A DNA stretch of 64,000 nucleotides from Archilochus colubris (lineage: Eukaryota > Chordata > Aves > Apodiformes > Trochilidae). The notes below the pieces were generated by a model. The model saw nothing but the letters and a program-made list of their open reading frames with translations, was not told the DNA's origin and searched no databases. The stretch spans positions 28,381,121 through 28,445,120 of the forward strand of contig CM041085.1 of NCBI GenBank assembly GCA_023079485.1, in the 5' to 3' direction. Below, in pieces: positions 27,001-42,000 of the stretch. How positions within the stretch are numbered: position 1 is the stretch's first letter; every line of letters begins with the position of its first letter. Made by a program: the position numbers and the translations under genes.

Positions 27001-30000
27001 CTGTAAATCTTAACTCAGTTGTCTCCTCCTTAGGAAAAGACGTCAGTCTCTCCTGCTGACCTTCAACTCTCATAGAAGAACCACCTCTGATACTTATAAC
27101 AATAAAAACAGAAATCCCACTTCCAGTAGGAAACACCTTAGCCACTGGACTATACAGTGATTCACTTTCTTTCTTCTCAATAGCTCAGATTAACTACATA
27201 ATTCCAGACCCAACAAATTAGCTTCCACTGATGAGTATGCCACAAAAATAATCTACAGGATGCCAGTCACTCTCTACAGTGGAACTAGGCCTCTGTCATA
27301 CACGCAGTGCATGAACTATCTAACCACTAAGCACTGGAATGAGAATTATGTCTTTCCTGCTGCCAGCTTTATTTTTTTTATAGAAGAGTCTCAGCTCTGT
27401 CTTATATTCTGTTCAAACTGAAAAGCTATCTGTAACCTTGAATATACAAATATTTTAGATTTCAACTATTTTGCAGTGGCAAAGGTTCAAACAACATACA
27501 ACAAACATACAGTTTATTTTCATTTCAGATGTCAACCTTGAATGTATTTTACAGGATCTGATCACTAACTTAGTTTAACTGCAACTTACCAACTTATCAA
27601 CTTATCTCTCTCAACTACTGAAGAAAAACTTGATTAAAGGTTTTAAAGGACAGTAAAACAAAACTTTATTTCTGTTGAGTAAACTCAAAAGAATATTTTT
27701 CAGAAAGAATATTGTTTTCACCATTACATAGATTATTTAACAATACTTTTGATACTCTTACCTTGGAGAGAGGGGCCCACAGAGTGCAGCACAGCAATTA
27801 GTAAAGATGTTGCCATAACTGTATGGATTATAGTTTTCTTTACCTCTTTTATTTGACCACGATCCTTTAATCTGAAGAGATATAAACAAGATGCATCACA
27901 TATAATGCAATACAGAAAACAGCTAAGAAAAATTCAGTGCTACCAAGTAGTTACTTAACAAGTAAGTAACATGCTACTTACTTATGTCAGCAGCAGACCA
28001 GAGAGAACACAATTACACTTTGCAAACACCTTGGAGCATTTGGCTGCTATGAAAGGCTGGACTTCAAAATCTTACAAGCAGCACATACTTTATCTCCATA
28101 GATCCAGATAATACAAGATCTTAAAGTATCAATACACTCACTGTATGAATTTCAGCATCTAATGGTCTAAGCTTAATTTTATGCTATGCTCCACAGAAGA
28201 GGTTCAATTGCAATGTGCCATTAAAGCCAGCAATAGACCACTTGGTTTTCCATATTCTTTGTAAATCCTCCAGCTGTGCAATACTGCACAACACTATTTT
28301 CCCTAAAGCCCACAAATAACCCTAAAATATTAAGAAAAAACTGCGGGCATTAATACTTGCTGGTCTATATTATGCTTTCTTTTAGCCAGTCTTGCTTGCC
28401 TGCTTGTGAGATACTTGAGAGCCTGAGTAAATTGTCTTACTGTGTTAAAATGCATATGTATGATTTAAATGAAATTACTGAATAGTCTGCTTGAAATTCA
28501 GACATGTTATACTGCTGCTGTTACTCACTATCTGACTTCTAAAAATCTAGAAGAGACATTTATTTGAGTGAAGGGGGAATAGTGGAAACACGCTGGGTTG
28601 ATCTAGAGAGACAGTGCTGGCCTAAACCTAACAGCAGAGTATCTCACCTGTCATTTTAATAATCAGATAGATTTTTTTCAAGTCAGGCTACTCGGTCATA
28701 TACTTGATGTTGAGGCACAAATCATTCTGCACCTACTTGATAAGTTTTTTCTGGTTGATTGGTATTTATTGTAAAATTTGTAATTTTAACTGTGACCTTA
28801 AAAAAAAATAAGAAAACCTGTTTGCCCATCTCCAAGATGTTATTTTTACATTTGCCAGATACTTATGAAAAACATACAGCAGAAACTGACACTAAAATAA
28901 CTTTAAACCTTTAGTAATTTCTTAGATTACTTGCTAATAAATTCCAACAAGCTTTCTGTGCCATTAGCTATGTAGCTATTTTTATTTTCTCCTTGCATTC
29001 GTTTTGTATTTCTCCTTTTATTTAGGGGAGGGCACATGAAGCATCCACATACCCTTAAACATAATTTTACACCAAAACAATGGAAACCTATGTGCCACAT
29101 AGGACAACTGTAGAAATGAGAAATTCAACATTTCAATTAATGACAAACTGCAAGCCAGAGGTTTTAGAACTCAGATACAAGACATTTCCATGGAAAAATA
29201 AAATAAAGAAATTTTTGTTTTGAGAATTCAACACACACTGAAATTTTTACAGCAAGCAAAATTTGAGTCAAAGAATATCTAGGGCTCCTAGTGAAAGAGA
29301 GATACTTCAAATTATTTAGTAATACTCCACTGAACTGAAATATATAAAATATACTTGGCTTTTTATCTCCTCTGATCTGTTTTCCCACTTCAAGATACAG
29401 GTCCTGTGCATGTGAATCACTATGTGACCAGAACATCTTCAAATCACAAAAAAATATAGCCCAAAAGAGCTCCCTGATGTTTTGAATCAAGCATGATCAG
29501 GTTACCTCCTTCTTTCTCATTGAGACAAGCAGACAGGTAGAATTTCTCTAAGATTTACAAAGAAAAACTATGTAAAATTAGAATTAACAATCTCCTCCTT
29601 CTGATTATTTGGAACCCCAGAATTGTCACAGTTGGAAAAGACCCCTAAGAGCACCATGTCCAACTATCAACATCACTCTGAAATAATATAAATAACATAA
29701 ATAATATAAATAACATAGAGAAAACACACAGAAACATACATGTAGAAATATACGACAAACTTACATCTTCATTTGTTGTTTGATTGGAGCTGATCAGATA
29801 CGTGTGAAAACCTGAGAGTCCAACAATGGACCATACTGAGAAAAAACACACCACAGCTTCCAGCACAGTGATTGAAAGTCAAGGAAATATATGCGAATGA
29901 AAAAAAAATCCAATAGCAAGTAGTTACACTCACAAAAATCAGGGTAATCAATCTCAAATTTCTTGAGATGTTTAGAGCAATTCAAATGCATCAACACAAA

Positions 30001-33000
30001 GCAAACTCAGAAAAGCGAGCCTATGGTGAGCAGGCACAGGGTACAGGTCACTGAATAGCAAACAGCAGCTAATACTTAAGGTTCTGCAGATTAAGAAAGG
30101 TCAGTAACTACGATGAGTGGTTGTGATCTTAATTGATCAAAATCAAAATTTTCACTTTCAGCCTGTAAAAGTCATTACACTTGTATTAAGACAGGTAAAT
30201 TGATAAGTAACAGGAAATAACACTTCTGATGTGGTGAGGGGAAGATCAAATCCAAGAGAGGAAACCCAAGGCTGAAGAGCAAACACTGAACAGATCTTTT
30301 TGTTCAAGTATTTAGTGTACAATGGGAGTGTTGAGCCAGGACTGAGGGTTCTTGATCTGTGCTCACATTTATAACAATTGAGTAAACAGCACCTCAGTCA
30401 TGTGTGCTGACTGTTAAAACTCTTCTGTCTTCTTTCTATTACTGAGGTTAAGACACTGATAGGGATCTTAACACTAGCATCAAAGTGCACCAGTCCAAGT
30501 AAATCTCAAAGTCCACTTGTTCTCTCAATTACCTCTAATAACTGGATATATTCTGTATTACAACTGTGGCCCAAACTTGGCAAACAGCTTGGATCAGAAC
30601 CTCAGTACAAGACAGAATGTAAATATTTGAGGTGGGGTTGAATATTCAAAATTGGTGAAGAAAACTGTCAACTCCCAAGTCACTGTGCTGCTATTAAACA
30701 GCAGCTGCAGAATTACAAGATGACTTTTCAAAGGAGGCATCTGCACAAAGTATAAAAAAAAAAAAATCACAAAAAAAATGTCAGAAGAGAACTTGAAGTG
30801 GGAACAGCAGCAATCAAAACTTGCTTTGGTACAGCCACAGGTGACTCTGCTGGCATCTACTTAGCCCAGACAGAGCACCCTCCCTGTCAAATGCTGTTAG
30901 TAGTCTGCATCCAGACAGCAGGCTGTCAGTACATGGAGCAACATGTAGGGACTTCCACCTGAGGTACAGATATGTGAGATCATGGAGTGCTTTTTCATCT
31001 GTGCTGTAGGGAACAGCACAGGTACATGCACATAGGAGCAGCCACACCTCTGAGAGGGTAGCAAAGGTGTGCACAGGCACTATATTTTGGGGTTTAGCTA
31101 GAGAATGACATTTAGACATTTGTAGGTGTTTATTAATAGTATCTAACACAGCCATCTATCTTTTTTTGTCACTGATATTTACCTAGGAAATGTAATTATC
31201 CAGTCATCAGTGATCTAGATATCATTAATCAATCAACAGCTTTAACACTGATTTAAGCTACAAGAACTGAGTGATTTTACAAAGTGTTACTGGGTTTAAT
31301 TGCCGGGCCAGTGTTAAACCGTGACAGATTTAATTTCAGCAAGTGCAGCTCCTTACAAGAGACTTAGCTAAAAGCAAAAGTACAAGACAGAAAATCACCT
31401 TTATCCTGGCCCAAACCAGGACACAAAGCAAGACGAACCTTAATCTTTTCTCATTCCCCCAAGTGCAACAATGTAGATGGCAAGCACAGAATTACATCCC
31501 TCAGCATAGCAAAAACTTTAAAAAATAGACTGCACTATTAGGTTGTCTTTCTTTTAAGCTTGCATCTTTCACTCATTTTCTTTTTTTCAGTGTCAAATTA
31601 CCCGTGTTTACACCTCCTATAAACTCCATAATCCAAATGCTGTAAAGAAGTAACCACACTTTAAAAGCTAGAGTGGTATACAAGGGAAGTCAGTCAGCAC
31701 TCAGTGTTGCATGTGTAGTGCAGTTGATATCACTCCTTTAACTCTACAGAAGCTGAAGAAATTTTTTACAAAGAAGGTGATGAAACACTGGAAAACAGGT
31801 TATCCAGAGATGTGGTAACAGACCCATTCCTGGACACATTCAGAGTCAGGTTGGATGGAGCTCTGAACAACCTCATCTAGTGGAGGGTATCTTTGCCTAT
31901 AGCAGGGGGATTGGATTAGAGGACCTTTAAAGGCCCATTCCAACTCAAACCAATCTATGATTCTAATAATGTTTACTTACAAACTTTATAGAACCAAGCA
32001 TAAACAGAAACTTTCTATAGAATGCTTCCAGCCATAGTTTCTTCTTTATATAGTCCTAAAGCATTACACACAATGCAAATCCACCTAACCCATGCTCTCA
32101 GAGGAGAGAAATTGCCAGGAAGACTGCAGATCAGAACTGTCAGGTGGAATCTACACACCAAGACCAAGAGAAAGAATCACCAGGTCAGAAAAAGAGGAAC
32201 CTGAGAGGAAGAAGGTCTTCCTGCAACCTCAGCAGATCACCGAGCACACCTAACAGGATGCTCCTTGCCATGATTACTATCAGGAAGGTCCTGAAAATGG
32301 AGTTTCTCCCTCCTCACAGTAATTCCTACTGAGAAAAAAATAAACATGAATTGCTTTCAGTTCAAGACAGTTTTCAGTTCCCCAACGAAAGGGACTTCTT
32401 TCCCAAAGAAATGGACTTCTTTCTGTTCCCATACCAAGATCCGAAGGTCTCTAGACGAGCAGGGGTGGTTCATGTTAAATTAACATGATTCCATTAAACA
32501 TGAGCCCATTAATGAAAAATCAAACACAAAAAAGCAACACATTCTCAATATAAAGTATAACTTAACTAGCACAATATAGTACAAAACTCCCTTGGTATCT
32601 CACCCCTTTTGATTTAAGGACAACCAAAAGCTATTGGTTTGAAAATAGTTTTAAGGAACTGTCTTTTGTAAGAAGTGATTGTAACTGTTTTAATTGGATT
32701 CTACTGTGTTATTTAGAAGTTTGTCTGTGCTTTGTAAAATCATTTGTAAAAAAAAATGTATCTGAACAGCAGCCTTGCTTAAAAAGGGAGTTTAAGGCTC
32801 AATGACCCTACCTGATGAACACAAACACACACACAAAAATCATATCTTCAGAATACGAAGAATTTGACAACTGGAAAAACTACCTGGAAAGAAAGCTCTT
32901 CTTTATGCACAACTATGAATGACAGAGTAAAGAGATTTTCTTCCTACCCTTCTGTGAAAAAGAGCAAACCGTGTGAGGCACATTGGACAGAAGACTTTTC

Positions 33001-36000
33001 CTCAGCAAAAGTACATGAAAAAATATTTCTTACAGGATATTTATGAGAGGTGCCAAGTGCTTTTTCAGACACAAACCTTTCAAAACATATACATAAGGAG
33101 TGGGAAGCTTACAGTCTGTACAGAAATTTAAGGAAGAAACTAAACAGAAGGCATGTCAGTTTCCCATTTTTCCACTATGTTAGCTGCTTTCAGACAGGAG
33201 GAGCCACTTCCATTCTCACTGAGAAGAAAATACACAAAAAGCTACCATGAGGTGAGAAAAAGAATACAGAATCACAGAATAATTCTGGTTGGAAAAGACC
33301 TTTAAGATCATTCAGTCCAACAATCTGCCTAACTCTACCAAGCCCAATGCTACACCATATCCCTAAATGCCAGATATTTAAACATCTCCAAGGATGGTGA
33401 TTCAACTACCTTGGGCTGCATGTTCAAGTGTTTGATAAACCTTTCACTGAATAAGTTTCTTCTAATTAATATCCAATCTAAACCTCTCCCAGGGGAACTT
33501 GAGGCCATTTCCTCTTGTCCTACAAGTATCCACAGAACAGAATCAGAGAATGCTTTGTGTTGGAAGGGATCTTTAAAGACAGTTTAGTCCAACCACTCCA
33601 CTGCAGGCAGGGACATCATTAACTCCACCAGGTTGCAGATCCTCCATCACACGTGGAAACTACTGACCTTTTTCAAGAGTGATGTTCTGCTAAAGAGGAA
33701 GAACAAACCACCTGCCAGGCCATAGTCTCCTTCCTACCTCCAACATATGGTGAGAAACCCTGTTGTGCAGGAAGTGATGAAATCCTTAGCTGATGAAAGT
33801 CCCAAATGCACATATTCAACAATAGCAAGAAACCAAACATTGTTATTTTGCAACAAAATCTACAATTTCATTCAGTTAAAGGATATCTTGCAGGACTGTC
33901 CTTCAGGGCATTGAGAAACCCTGTTTGTTGAGAGCCTGTAGAAATAAAACCCAAAATTACCAGGTAAGTAAGAAACTGGACTACAGGCTATTTTCAGCAT
34001 AGTTAACACAATTAATATTTTAAAATCACATTGAAAAATCACATAATAGATTTTCTAATACATAAATCTGAGATTTTGTTGCTCAGCAGTAACAACATTA
34101 AAAAAAAACCAACCCAAAAACCACCAAACTTTGAGTCAGCTATCAGGTCTAGCATCTGCAGGATATTTTCTCAGTCATCATAAATAGACACATGCATACT
34201 TTCCCATGAATGATTTATAATTATTCCTGTTCCTTTCAGAGGAAAAAAAAAAAAAAAAGTCCTTTTTAAATTTGAAATACTATTTTTCAAAGTTATTTTT
34301 TTGCTTGGAAAATTTATTCCATAAACTCAGATTATCAAATTGCCCTCCTTTGTTCTGGAAGAAGCCAAAATTCTCTAAATTATAATCCTGCTCCTGAATG
34401 TTGTTCTAATAGGTGCTTGTTGTCTCTGGGCAAACAGGAGAATATTTACTATGTGAAAAGAACTAAATGAAGCAAAGATACAGGAGCATCCACATGTATT
34501 CAACAACTATGAGATATTAACCAAAAAAGCCAATTTGAAATTTTTTTTATAAATGTGCAACTTAATTATTCTGTAGAATCTAAATAGTATGTGTCACATA
34601 AGGCACTACATTGCATTTCACTTCATAATATAAATCATTTAAATGCATCAGGTTCAAAGTTTTTCCCACAGCAAAAAAATCCCTTAGCTAAATTGATCTG
34701 AGGACTTTTATGAAGGGAGAAGAACCTTGTCTTTAAATTAAAGCAAAAAAAAAGAAAAAAAAAATTATATTTGTATATACACATACATTTTCTAGACCTG
34801 CCTGGTCAATTTTACTGTTTGCCATTCAAAAGCAAAGGTTACTTACCTTGTATTTTTGAGTCTTTTCAGACTCTTATAACTGGTCCTTACCCCCAGGGTG
34901 CAAGACCAGTGAAACTTCCCCTACCTTCTTATTTTTTTTTTAGGATCCTTAATGGCAATGGAAGCAGGTAGGTATGATCTCTATGCCCTACTGCTGGCCA
35001 TACTCTTACTAGCAGTTGCCAGTCTATCAACAGGGGGAAGTTTCTCACTGAAAGATCCAGTAGAAACATTAATGCCTTAAACAGAACTGGGTAACTGTGA
35101 ATACAGGCACTACTACTGAAAATGTGTTAAGCTTGGAGAGATGGAAGAAAATCTTGTGAGACAACACCTTTAAGGGATCTGATTTATCTTTGATAATACT
35201 ATGTGCAAAGATTAGTAATCCTGGAAAGGGCAAATTTCCAAGGAATGCTTCAAAAGTAGTGTCACAGAAAATAAAACGTTAAGATATATTTCATATCCTG
35301 ACAACACCTAGGCACACCAACAATTACAAAAATGCCAGCATATAAGATTTCTTAAAAATTAAACAAATGTAAACAATTTGTCTAAATCAAGATACATTTT
35401 TTAAAAAACAAAAACTGATTTACTTTGCAATCAACAAGGACAGAGAAGTAACTCTCCTATTAACATGAAACATACAGGATTTTAATTTTTTTTTTCATAA
35501 AAAGTTGCTATAAATACCCCTCAGTCCCTTCCTAAAAGAATATCGTCAGAAGGCTTTTCATCTAACACAGGATATCTGGAATAAAGTGTTGTTGATGGGA
35601 AGGTAATTCTGCTAGGATAATTTTTAGAAGAGCTATGAACAGGATTTGATTAAAGACAGCAGGACTTCCCCTAGAATCAAGAATTCTGCCAGAACTTGTG
35701 GAAATACACACGGATGACTTTGAAACACTGCAAGAAGAATATAATTCCAAGTCTAAAACCTTAGACTTTAGTCAGACATGGTTACACAAAGCACTCTGTG
35801 CCCACTGCAAATGTTCAGATTAAGTTACTGAGAATCCTGCTTAATGGTTAGCAGCAGCTGGAGAACTGCAAGGCTACAAAACCCAGAAATGGCTGAGTGG
35901 TAACAACTATAGATATGGAAAATTCTACAAGCACTGTAGGCACAGAGAGAGAGTGCAGTAATCAATATGATATAGAAAGCTCATTTGTCTCTTATAGTAG

Positions 36001-39000
36001 ATAAATTTGAAAGCTGGCCTTAAAGCTCAAATGTAGCAAACAAACATAAAGAAACTTAATCACAGTTCATTTCATATCTGCTCCCATTGCCTTTGAGGAT
36101 CACTCTTAAAACTAGGGAGGTTTTTCTTCTCTTATCCAAGGTAGATAAATCTCCACAGGGATTGTGGTTTTACAGCTGATATACTTAAGTCAGCATTTAA
36201 TGTTTACTACACATTATTTTCAACAGTACTCAAGTGCCACTCAGCCACACAGAGGCATGATTTGTTTCTCTGGTCTTTGTCTAATCCACACTTAGAATCA
36301 GGTATTGACACTGTAAAGCTAAAATCCACCAGATAAATTCACTTGACATACAAAACATGAAGTACTGGCATAATAAGCAGGGATTCATATGCTAAAAACT
36401 GCAAAAAAGCACAGAACTGCTTGTGAAATACAGGTAGTCTAGCTATGAAAGTAGCTTCATATTGGCAGACTGATGTTTTCAAATACTTCAATTCCTGAAG
36501 AGCAAGATGATAAAAAAAAGCTTCCTTCTTAAATGTAAAACCTCTGCATGAATATCCTCATGTGTGACCAAACACATTTCAAAGATTTGAGCATTAATGG
36601 AATGTGTTATCTCTCCAGTAATTACTTTTACCTCTTTAAATAATATGTACATCTTTTCTCTGCTCTTTCAACTCATATTAGAAATGCTGTACCTGGCAGT
36701 GAGAACAACTTCTTGATCCATACTCCCCCCAGATTAGAAGTGCCCCTAGCTCTAGTCCATGTGCTAAATTTCTGAGCTATAGCAGAGCTACTGGTGCTCT
36801 TATCCTTCTTTTGTGAAGTACAAATAAGAAAAGTTGTTTTTTAAATACAGATTTTCCCTGCACAGTGTAAACAATCCAAGAAATGGAGCACCATCTGGCA
36901 TTTTCTTCAATAAAACATTCTCTAAATATTGCTTTTACCAAGTTAGCTTTATAAAAGTGTTAAAAACTAAAATTACTACTTCTATCAGGTTTTCATTGCA
37001 ATACAGAATACAAAGAAATAAAAAGATGACTTTTCTAAAATTATAGAAGAAATAGTGTCCAAGGCAATATCCTACATATTTAAAAACAGAACAGTCTTAA
37101 GCTTCCTAGTGACAGTGAGTTAAAACCCCCTCACAACATATGAAAGGATTTTAAAGACAAATCATCCTAGAAACATCACCATAAATGAGAAATCATCATC
37201 ATATAGGAGTTACTAAAACTTGTTACATGTGTGGCAAAACAAAGACTACCCAGAAGAGTCTTGAAAATACACTCCTCAAACCCAATACAAATACAATTCA
37301 ATCTCTTATGAACTTCCTATAGTTTATCTGATTCACTCCATTATAAATTGGTTACTCACAGAACGTCTATGCAAATCAAGGTAACGTGTTATAAACTGAG
37401 TAGAGAAAGATGTAAAGCTAAACAGCAAGCAACAAGAAGCCTAAAATAGCTCTGACCCATTTCCTAGAAATTTATGACACATGCTTACAGTTCAAAAAGC
37501 ACAGAAATGTTCTTTAGGAAATACTGTCTCTATGCTTAGACATAAGCCTGTATGCTCCTTTTCCAGTAAGTTGTCCATAAGAGGACAAAAATGTGAATTA
37601 ACACTATAGTATGATAAAGCCAACACTAGATCAATGACTGCTATGGTCAGGTCTGCTACAGACCAGAATGGAACTTGCTGGGGATTGTGAAGCTTCAGAG
37701 AAAAGGCAAATAAATAAATAAATAAATAAATAAACCCTGAATGATCAAAAGATTAACTTAAAAATAAAAAACTCAAGCAAATGGCTACATACGTAATCTG
37801 ATTTCATCAGCATACTTACGAAGGATGACGTGGGTGATAACGAATGCAAATATAAAGACTGTCAGAAAGGACAGAGATAAAATAAACATATAAAAAAATC
37901 TGTAGTTTCTTTTCCCCACACAGTTGCCTACCCAGGGACAGTGGTGATCAAACCGTTCTGAAATGAGAGGCAGAAGAAAAAAAAATGGAAAACAATTAAT
38001 AAAATGCTGGTTATTTGAAGAGCTCTCTGAATACTATATTAAAACTGGCATTTCCAAGTAAGCCACAGAGAAAACTTTACTTAGGAAGGAAAAAAAATAA
38101 ATAAGGAGTATTTTAATTAAACCTTGCAGTTTTTAAGGAAACCAAAGCATGGCTATGGTGAGCTCCTGTTAAACTAATAGCATTACTGTGACCAATTTTG
38201 CAGTCAGACCAATAAGCATCTACTTATCCACTGTCCCACTGGAGTGGTACCAACTTAATTGTATTTAATTCTTTCAAAGTATTCAAAATAGGGCTTTTTT
38301 TTCTTCCAGTGGCTATTCTACTCAAAACTGGAGTTTATCATCTCATCTTATTTCTATCTGTCATGATTACACTTCTAACTTATATCTACTATAATTTTAT
38401 CCATCCATTATTATTTTTAAAATATTTACACCCTCCCACTTCCTTTTATTGCTTCACTTAAAGTATTCTCCCTTCCAGACAACTTATTTTTTGACTTAAG
38501 ACTTGATACTGTCATATAAACCCACTAAAACCAGCAAAGTCAATCACATAAACAACTTTTCAAATGTTAAAATACAGTCTTAAAATTTGCTTATACCCCC
38601 CCCTGGTTTTACTTTATCTTTAAAAATCTATTCAATCACGCAGGAATTTTCTGTTAACCACTTAGTATAAAACTAGGTAGATGTTGTCTAAATGCTCTGT
38701 TACCCTTTGCACTTTGGATTATCTCTTCTTTTTGCTAAACCAACCCCTTTCTCTTTATTTCCCTGAAAGATGAACTCATTCATGAGATAGGAAAAGGCCA
38801 GGGGGCTACAAACGTGTCCCCCCAGCATGGGGGAACTGCCCCAGCACTGGAACACAGCAGAGGGAACAGTTCACCCTATTCCTCCTGGACCCTCCCCCTT
38901 CCCCTTCCCATCCCAGAACACCAGGTAATGGAAACAGAGCAATTGTCAGGAAACAAACCAGCATTTCATTATTTTGTTTTGGAGAGCTTACACTGACAGA

Positions 39001-42000
39001 ATTGTAATTTTTTTGTAATCAAATCCAAGGTCATAAGACAGATGCTCTCATGCTGGCTCTCTCTTGTTCTCTGATCTTTGTCCAAATCCTGTTTTGTTTT
39101 CTATGACTTTTATGCCTCCACTGACATACAATGTCAAACTATTTGTACTTCCACAGGAAAGATGAGCTAGAAATTTCAAGTCACAAAGCCCTAAGTTAAA
39201 GAGGCATATTTGGCCAAGCACACCAATCAGTTTATTTTAGCTATGGCTGCATGCTGAAGACCTACATTGCAGATTTTCGTTGAGTGGTGTATTTAGTGTT
39301 ATCTTCACTTAAAAAAAGAAAGAAAAAATATCTCAGAACCACATGCACGACACATTTCTGAGCTCACCAGACTTTCTGGGGTTTTTTAAATGGTTTTGTG
39401 TGACAGCTGTTTGGACCACATGTTTCTGACATAAATCTGTTTCAAATTCCTATGAGGCTATTCAAGGTGAAGTTACTGAACTTTCTTAGAATAAGGCTTC
39501 AGAAATATGTTGACTTAATGAGTATTGCTAAGAATACCAAAAACTAAACCTTCTGGTATTTAAATGGGTGATACTACCTTTATTCAGTGCAAAACAACTG
39601 ATTTCCCAAAATGAGCTGACATTGTATTTGAACAGTGCTTATTTTTATATTTGTGCTTCTGAATGAGTCCTGATGTTCTGATAAACACTTTACTTCATTT
39701 ACTGGGTACCTAATATAACACATGAATAAAAAATAACACAAGCAAAAACTGAGTTACTGAGCTATTTGAAGAACATAAATCTAGGATACTTTTGTACCCT
39801 ACTGGTTCAGGAAAAAAAAAAAGTCATATAGTCTTTGGAAGATGAACTCTGTATATAGACTCATTCAATTCTATGCCTAAGTGAATTCACTTCTATGCTG
39901 ACACAGTAGGAATCACCAAATTATCTTGACATAGAGCTCAGTTGCTAGACATGAAACAGCATCAACATTTATGCAGACATGTATTCCATAGATTCAGCTC
40001 AATGCACACAAACATGAAAATGTACACATACACACCCCTCTCATCTATAAACACACTTGCATATATACACACACACAAATATATTCCTTACTAAAGATTG
40101 AACTGATATTTTAACCTACTTGTCACGTCTCTCCAATTTCTGTCTTAAAACTTTCTTGGTAACCTGAAAGGCTCTCCTCTCAATACATTCCTTAACAATC
40201 ATTGAAAAACTAAGCAACCAAGATGTCTGTAAAGAAGAAATAGACAGAAAAGGCTAGCTGGATATGAAACACACTGAATTCTGAATTAACTCTAATGAAA
40301 AACAATAAGTATTAAATGGTATTGATGAGTGTTACGAACAAATAAACTGGACATAATTTTTAAAGGGAGGTGACATTTATGCTATACGCCACAAAACAGT
40401 CTATTAAAAAACAAGGGATTATTCTAGTCAGCAGAACACAAATATATAAATCCAAGTTAAAGATAATAGCCTTAGAGCTTATAAGGTGCACTGCTTAGTT
40501 GCTAATGCAAGAGAAAACAGCCAACCCTGGCAAAATGAACAGATATGTACTAAGAAACTTCTAATATTGTTAAGAAATATAAATTGTCTTAAATATAGAG
40601 CTGTTTCTTCTTCCTTACAACAGGACATAGCTTAATAAGTATTAATGAAGAAAAAACATTTTAAGGCTCACCTCCGGCACTCCAGATGCTTGCAAACTGA
40701 ACAACCAATGATTTGGAAAAGGAAGCTCTGACTAACTTGGTTTGGGAAATGTTGGAAGAAAAATAAAGATTTTAGCTTCACCGAGAAATTAAAAACTACT
40801 GATGCTGAGGAAAATTAGGCTCTTGTAAATTTAAAATGCAGGGAAAACATAAGTGCAACTGATTGGTATGAAGAACAACAGACTTCAGAGGTGATGACTG
40901 AGGCTCTGGTTTAAATTTATAGGGCAGAGCTAGCACATGGAAGTATTCAGTAATACATTTGTGACAAGGCTAATGTAAATACATTCAAGAGAAACAAAAA
41001 AAAAACATTGATAATACAAACTCTCATTAATAAAAACTTCATTAGAACTCTTAATGAGGGAAGAAGAAAGCTGCAAGGGCAAAAAAGTTTGTCTATAGAA
41101 GTAAAAAAAGATGTAAAGCACTCCTGCACTCACCTTTAAGGAAAAGAAGCAAAGTATTTGCCTTCAGAATGAGGTGTGACCTTACTGTCACCTAATTGAG
41201 AAGTACTGCTAAAACAGATGGCATAGCTTCTCCCCTTCTAGCAGCCCTGTAAACAACCTCTTGCCTGTGTGTTTATGGCTCTCCATCCTCAGGCCAAGCT
41301 TGGTGGCCATTTTACCTTCTGGGGAGGTAGTTTACAGACCGAGGTAAGGTTAAAACTATGGTTAATTATCTGTTGCCTAACTCCCCAGACCAGCTTGCCA
41401 CAGGATCAGACAAACACCAAAGCTGGCCCAAGTGAAGCAGTGAGAACACAGTGCCAGAGAAGGGATGAAATGACATTTCAAAACCAGCCAAGTGTTATTA
41501 CAGCTTAGCTGTAACACCAACATTACTACAGGTTAACACTGCCAGAAAAATCCAAATTTGACTGATTTTTCAGTGTCTGAGAAAAAAAGCTGAAGCAAAC
41601 AAAGATGGGAAAAATGAGTGAACAGTTTATAACCCGATGTAGCAAATAAAAGAGAAGTAAATGGATACTAAAAAAGCTGCTGTAAAGACCACAGACAGCC
41701 AAACACACAAGAAACCTCAAGAATTGGCTGTAAACCTGCAATGGTGACTTTATTTTACTAGTCTTTCCCAAATGATCAGCAACTTCAAATTTGGATAATA
41801 ACTTACACAGACAGCCAGCACCCCCATAACCAAATCATAGTCAATCTAAAACCTTAGTGGAAGAGATGGCCCAGTGCTCCCTTTCCTGCCACTTCATCCT
41901 GCTTCCTTCTTTCATTTTCTAAGCTGTTAATGAGCCAGGTCACTTCCCTGAACTGAAGGGAAGGAAAAAATGGAAATATTTTGTTCATTACTTAGTGAGA

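Larger units (their letters stand above)
29868..33886 (-). other. ZDHHC14: ZDHHC14 intron 5, U12-type AT-AC intron
   Basis: A 4019-base intron with AT-AC ends and consensus minor-spliceosome signals. It carries three CR1 fragments (31757-31966 antisense; 33267-33525 and 33534-33640 sense to the gene). The nearest lies about 250 bases inside the U12 donor. Confidence 0.93.

Noticed and set aside
29850..29862. Ordinary AG acceptor for exon 6 at GGAAG
   Set aside because: It would lose the conserved VLEA residues and shift the frame. The AC end with the U12 branch motif fits exactly.
30814..31155. 113-codon minus-strand frame in intron 5
   Set aside because: No recognisable motif, length within chance expectation, and no splice signals at its edges.
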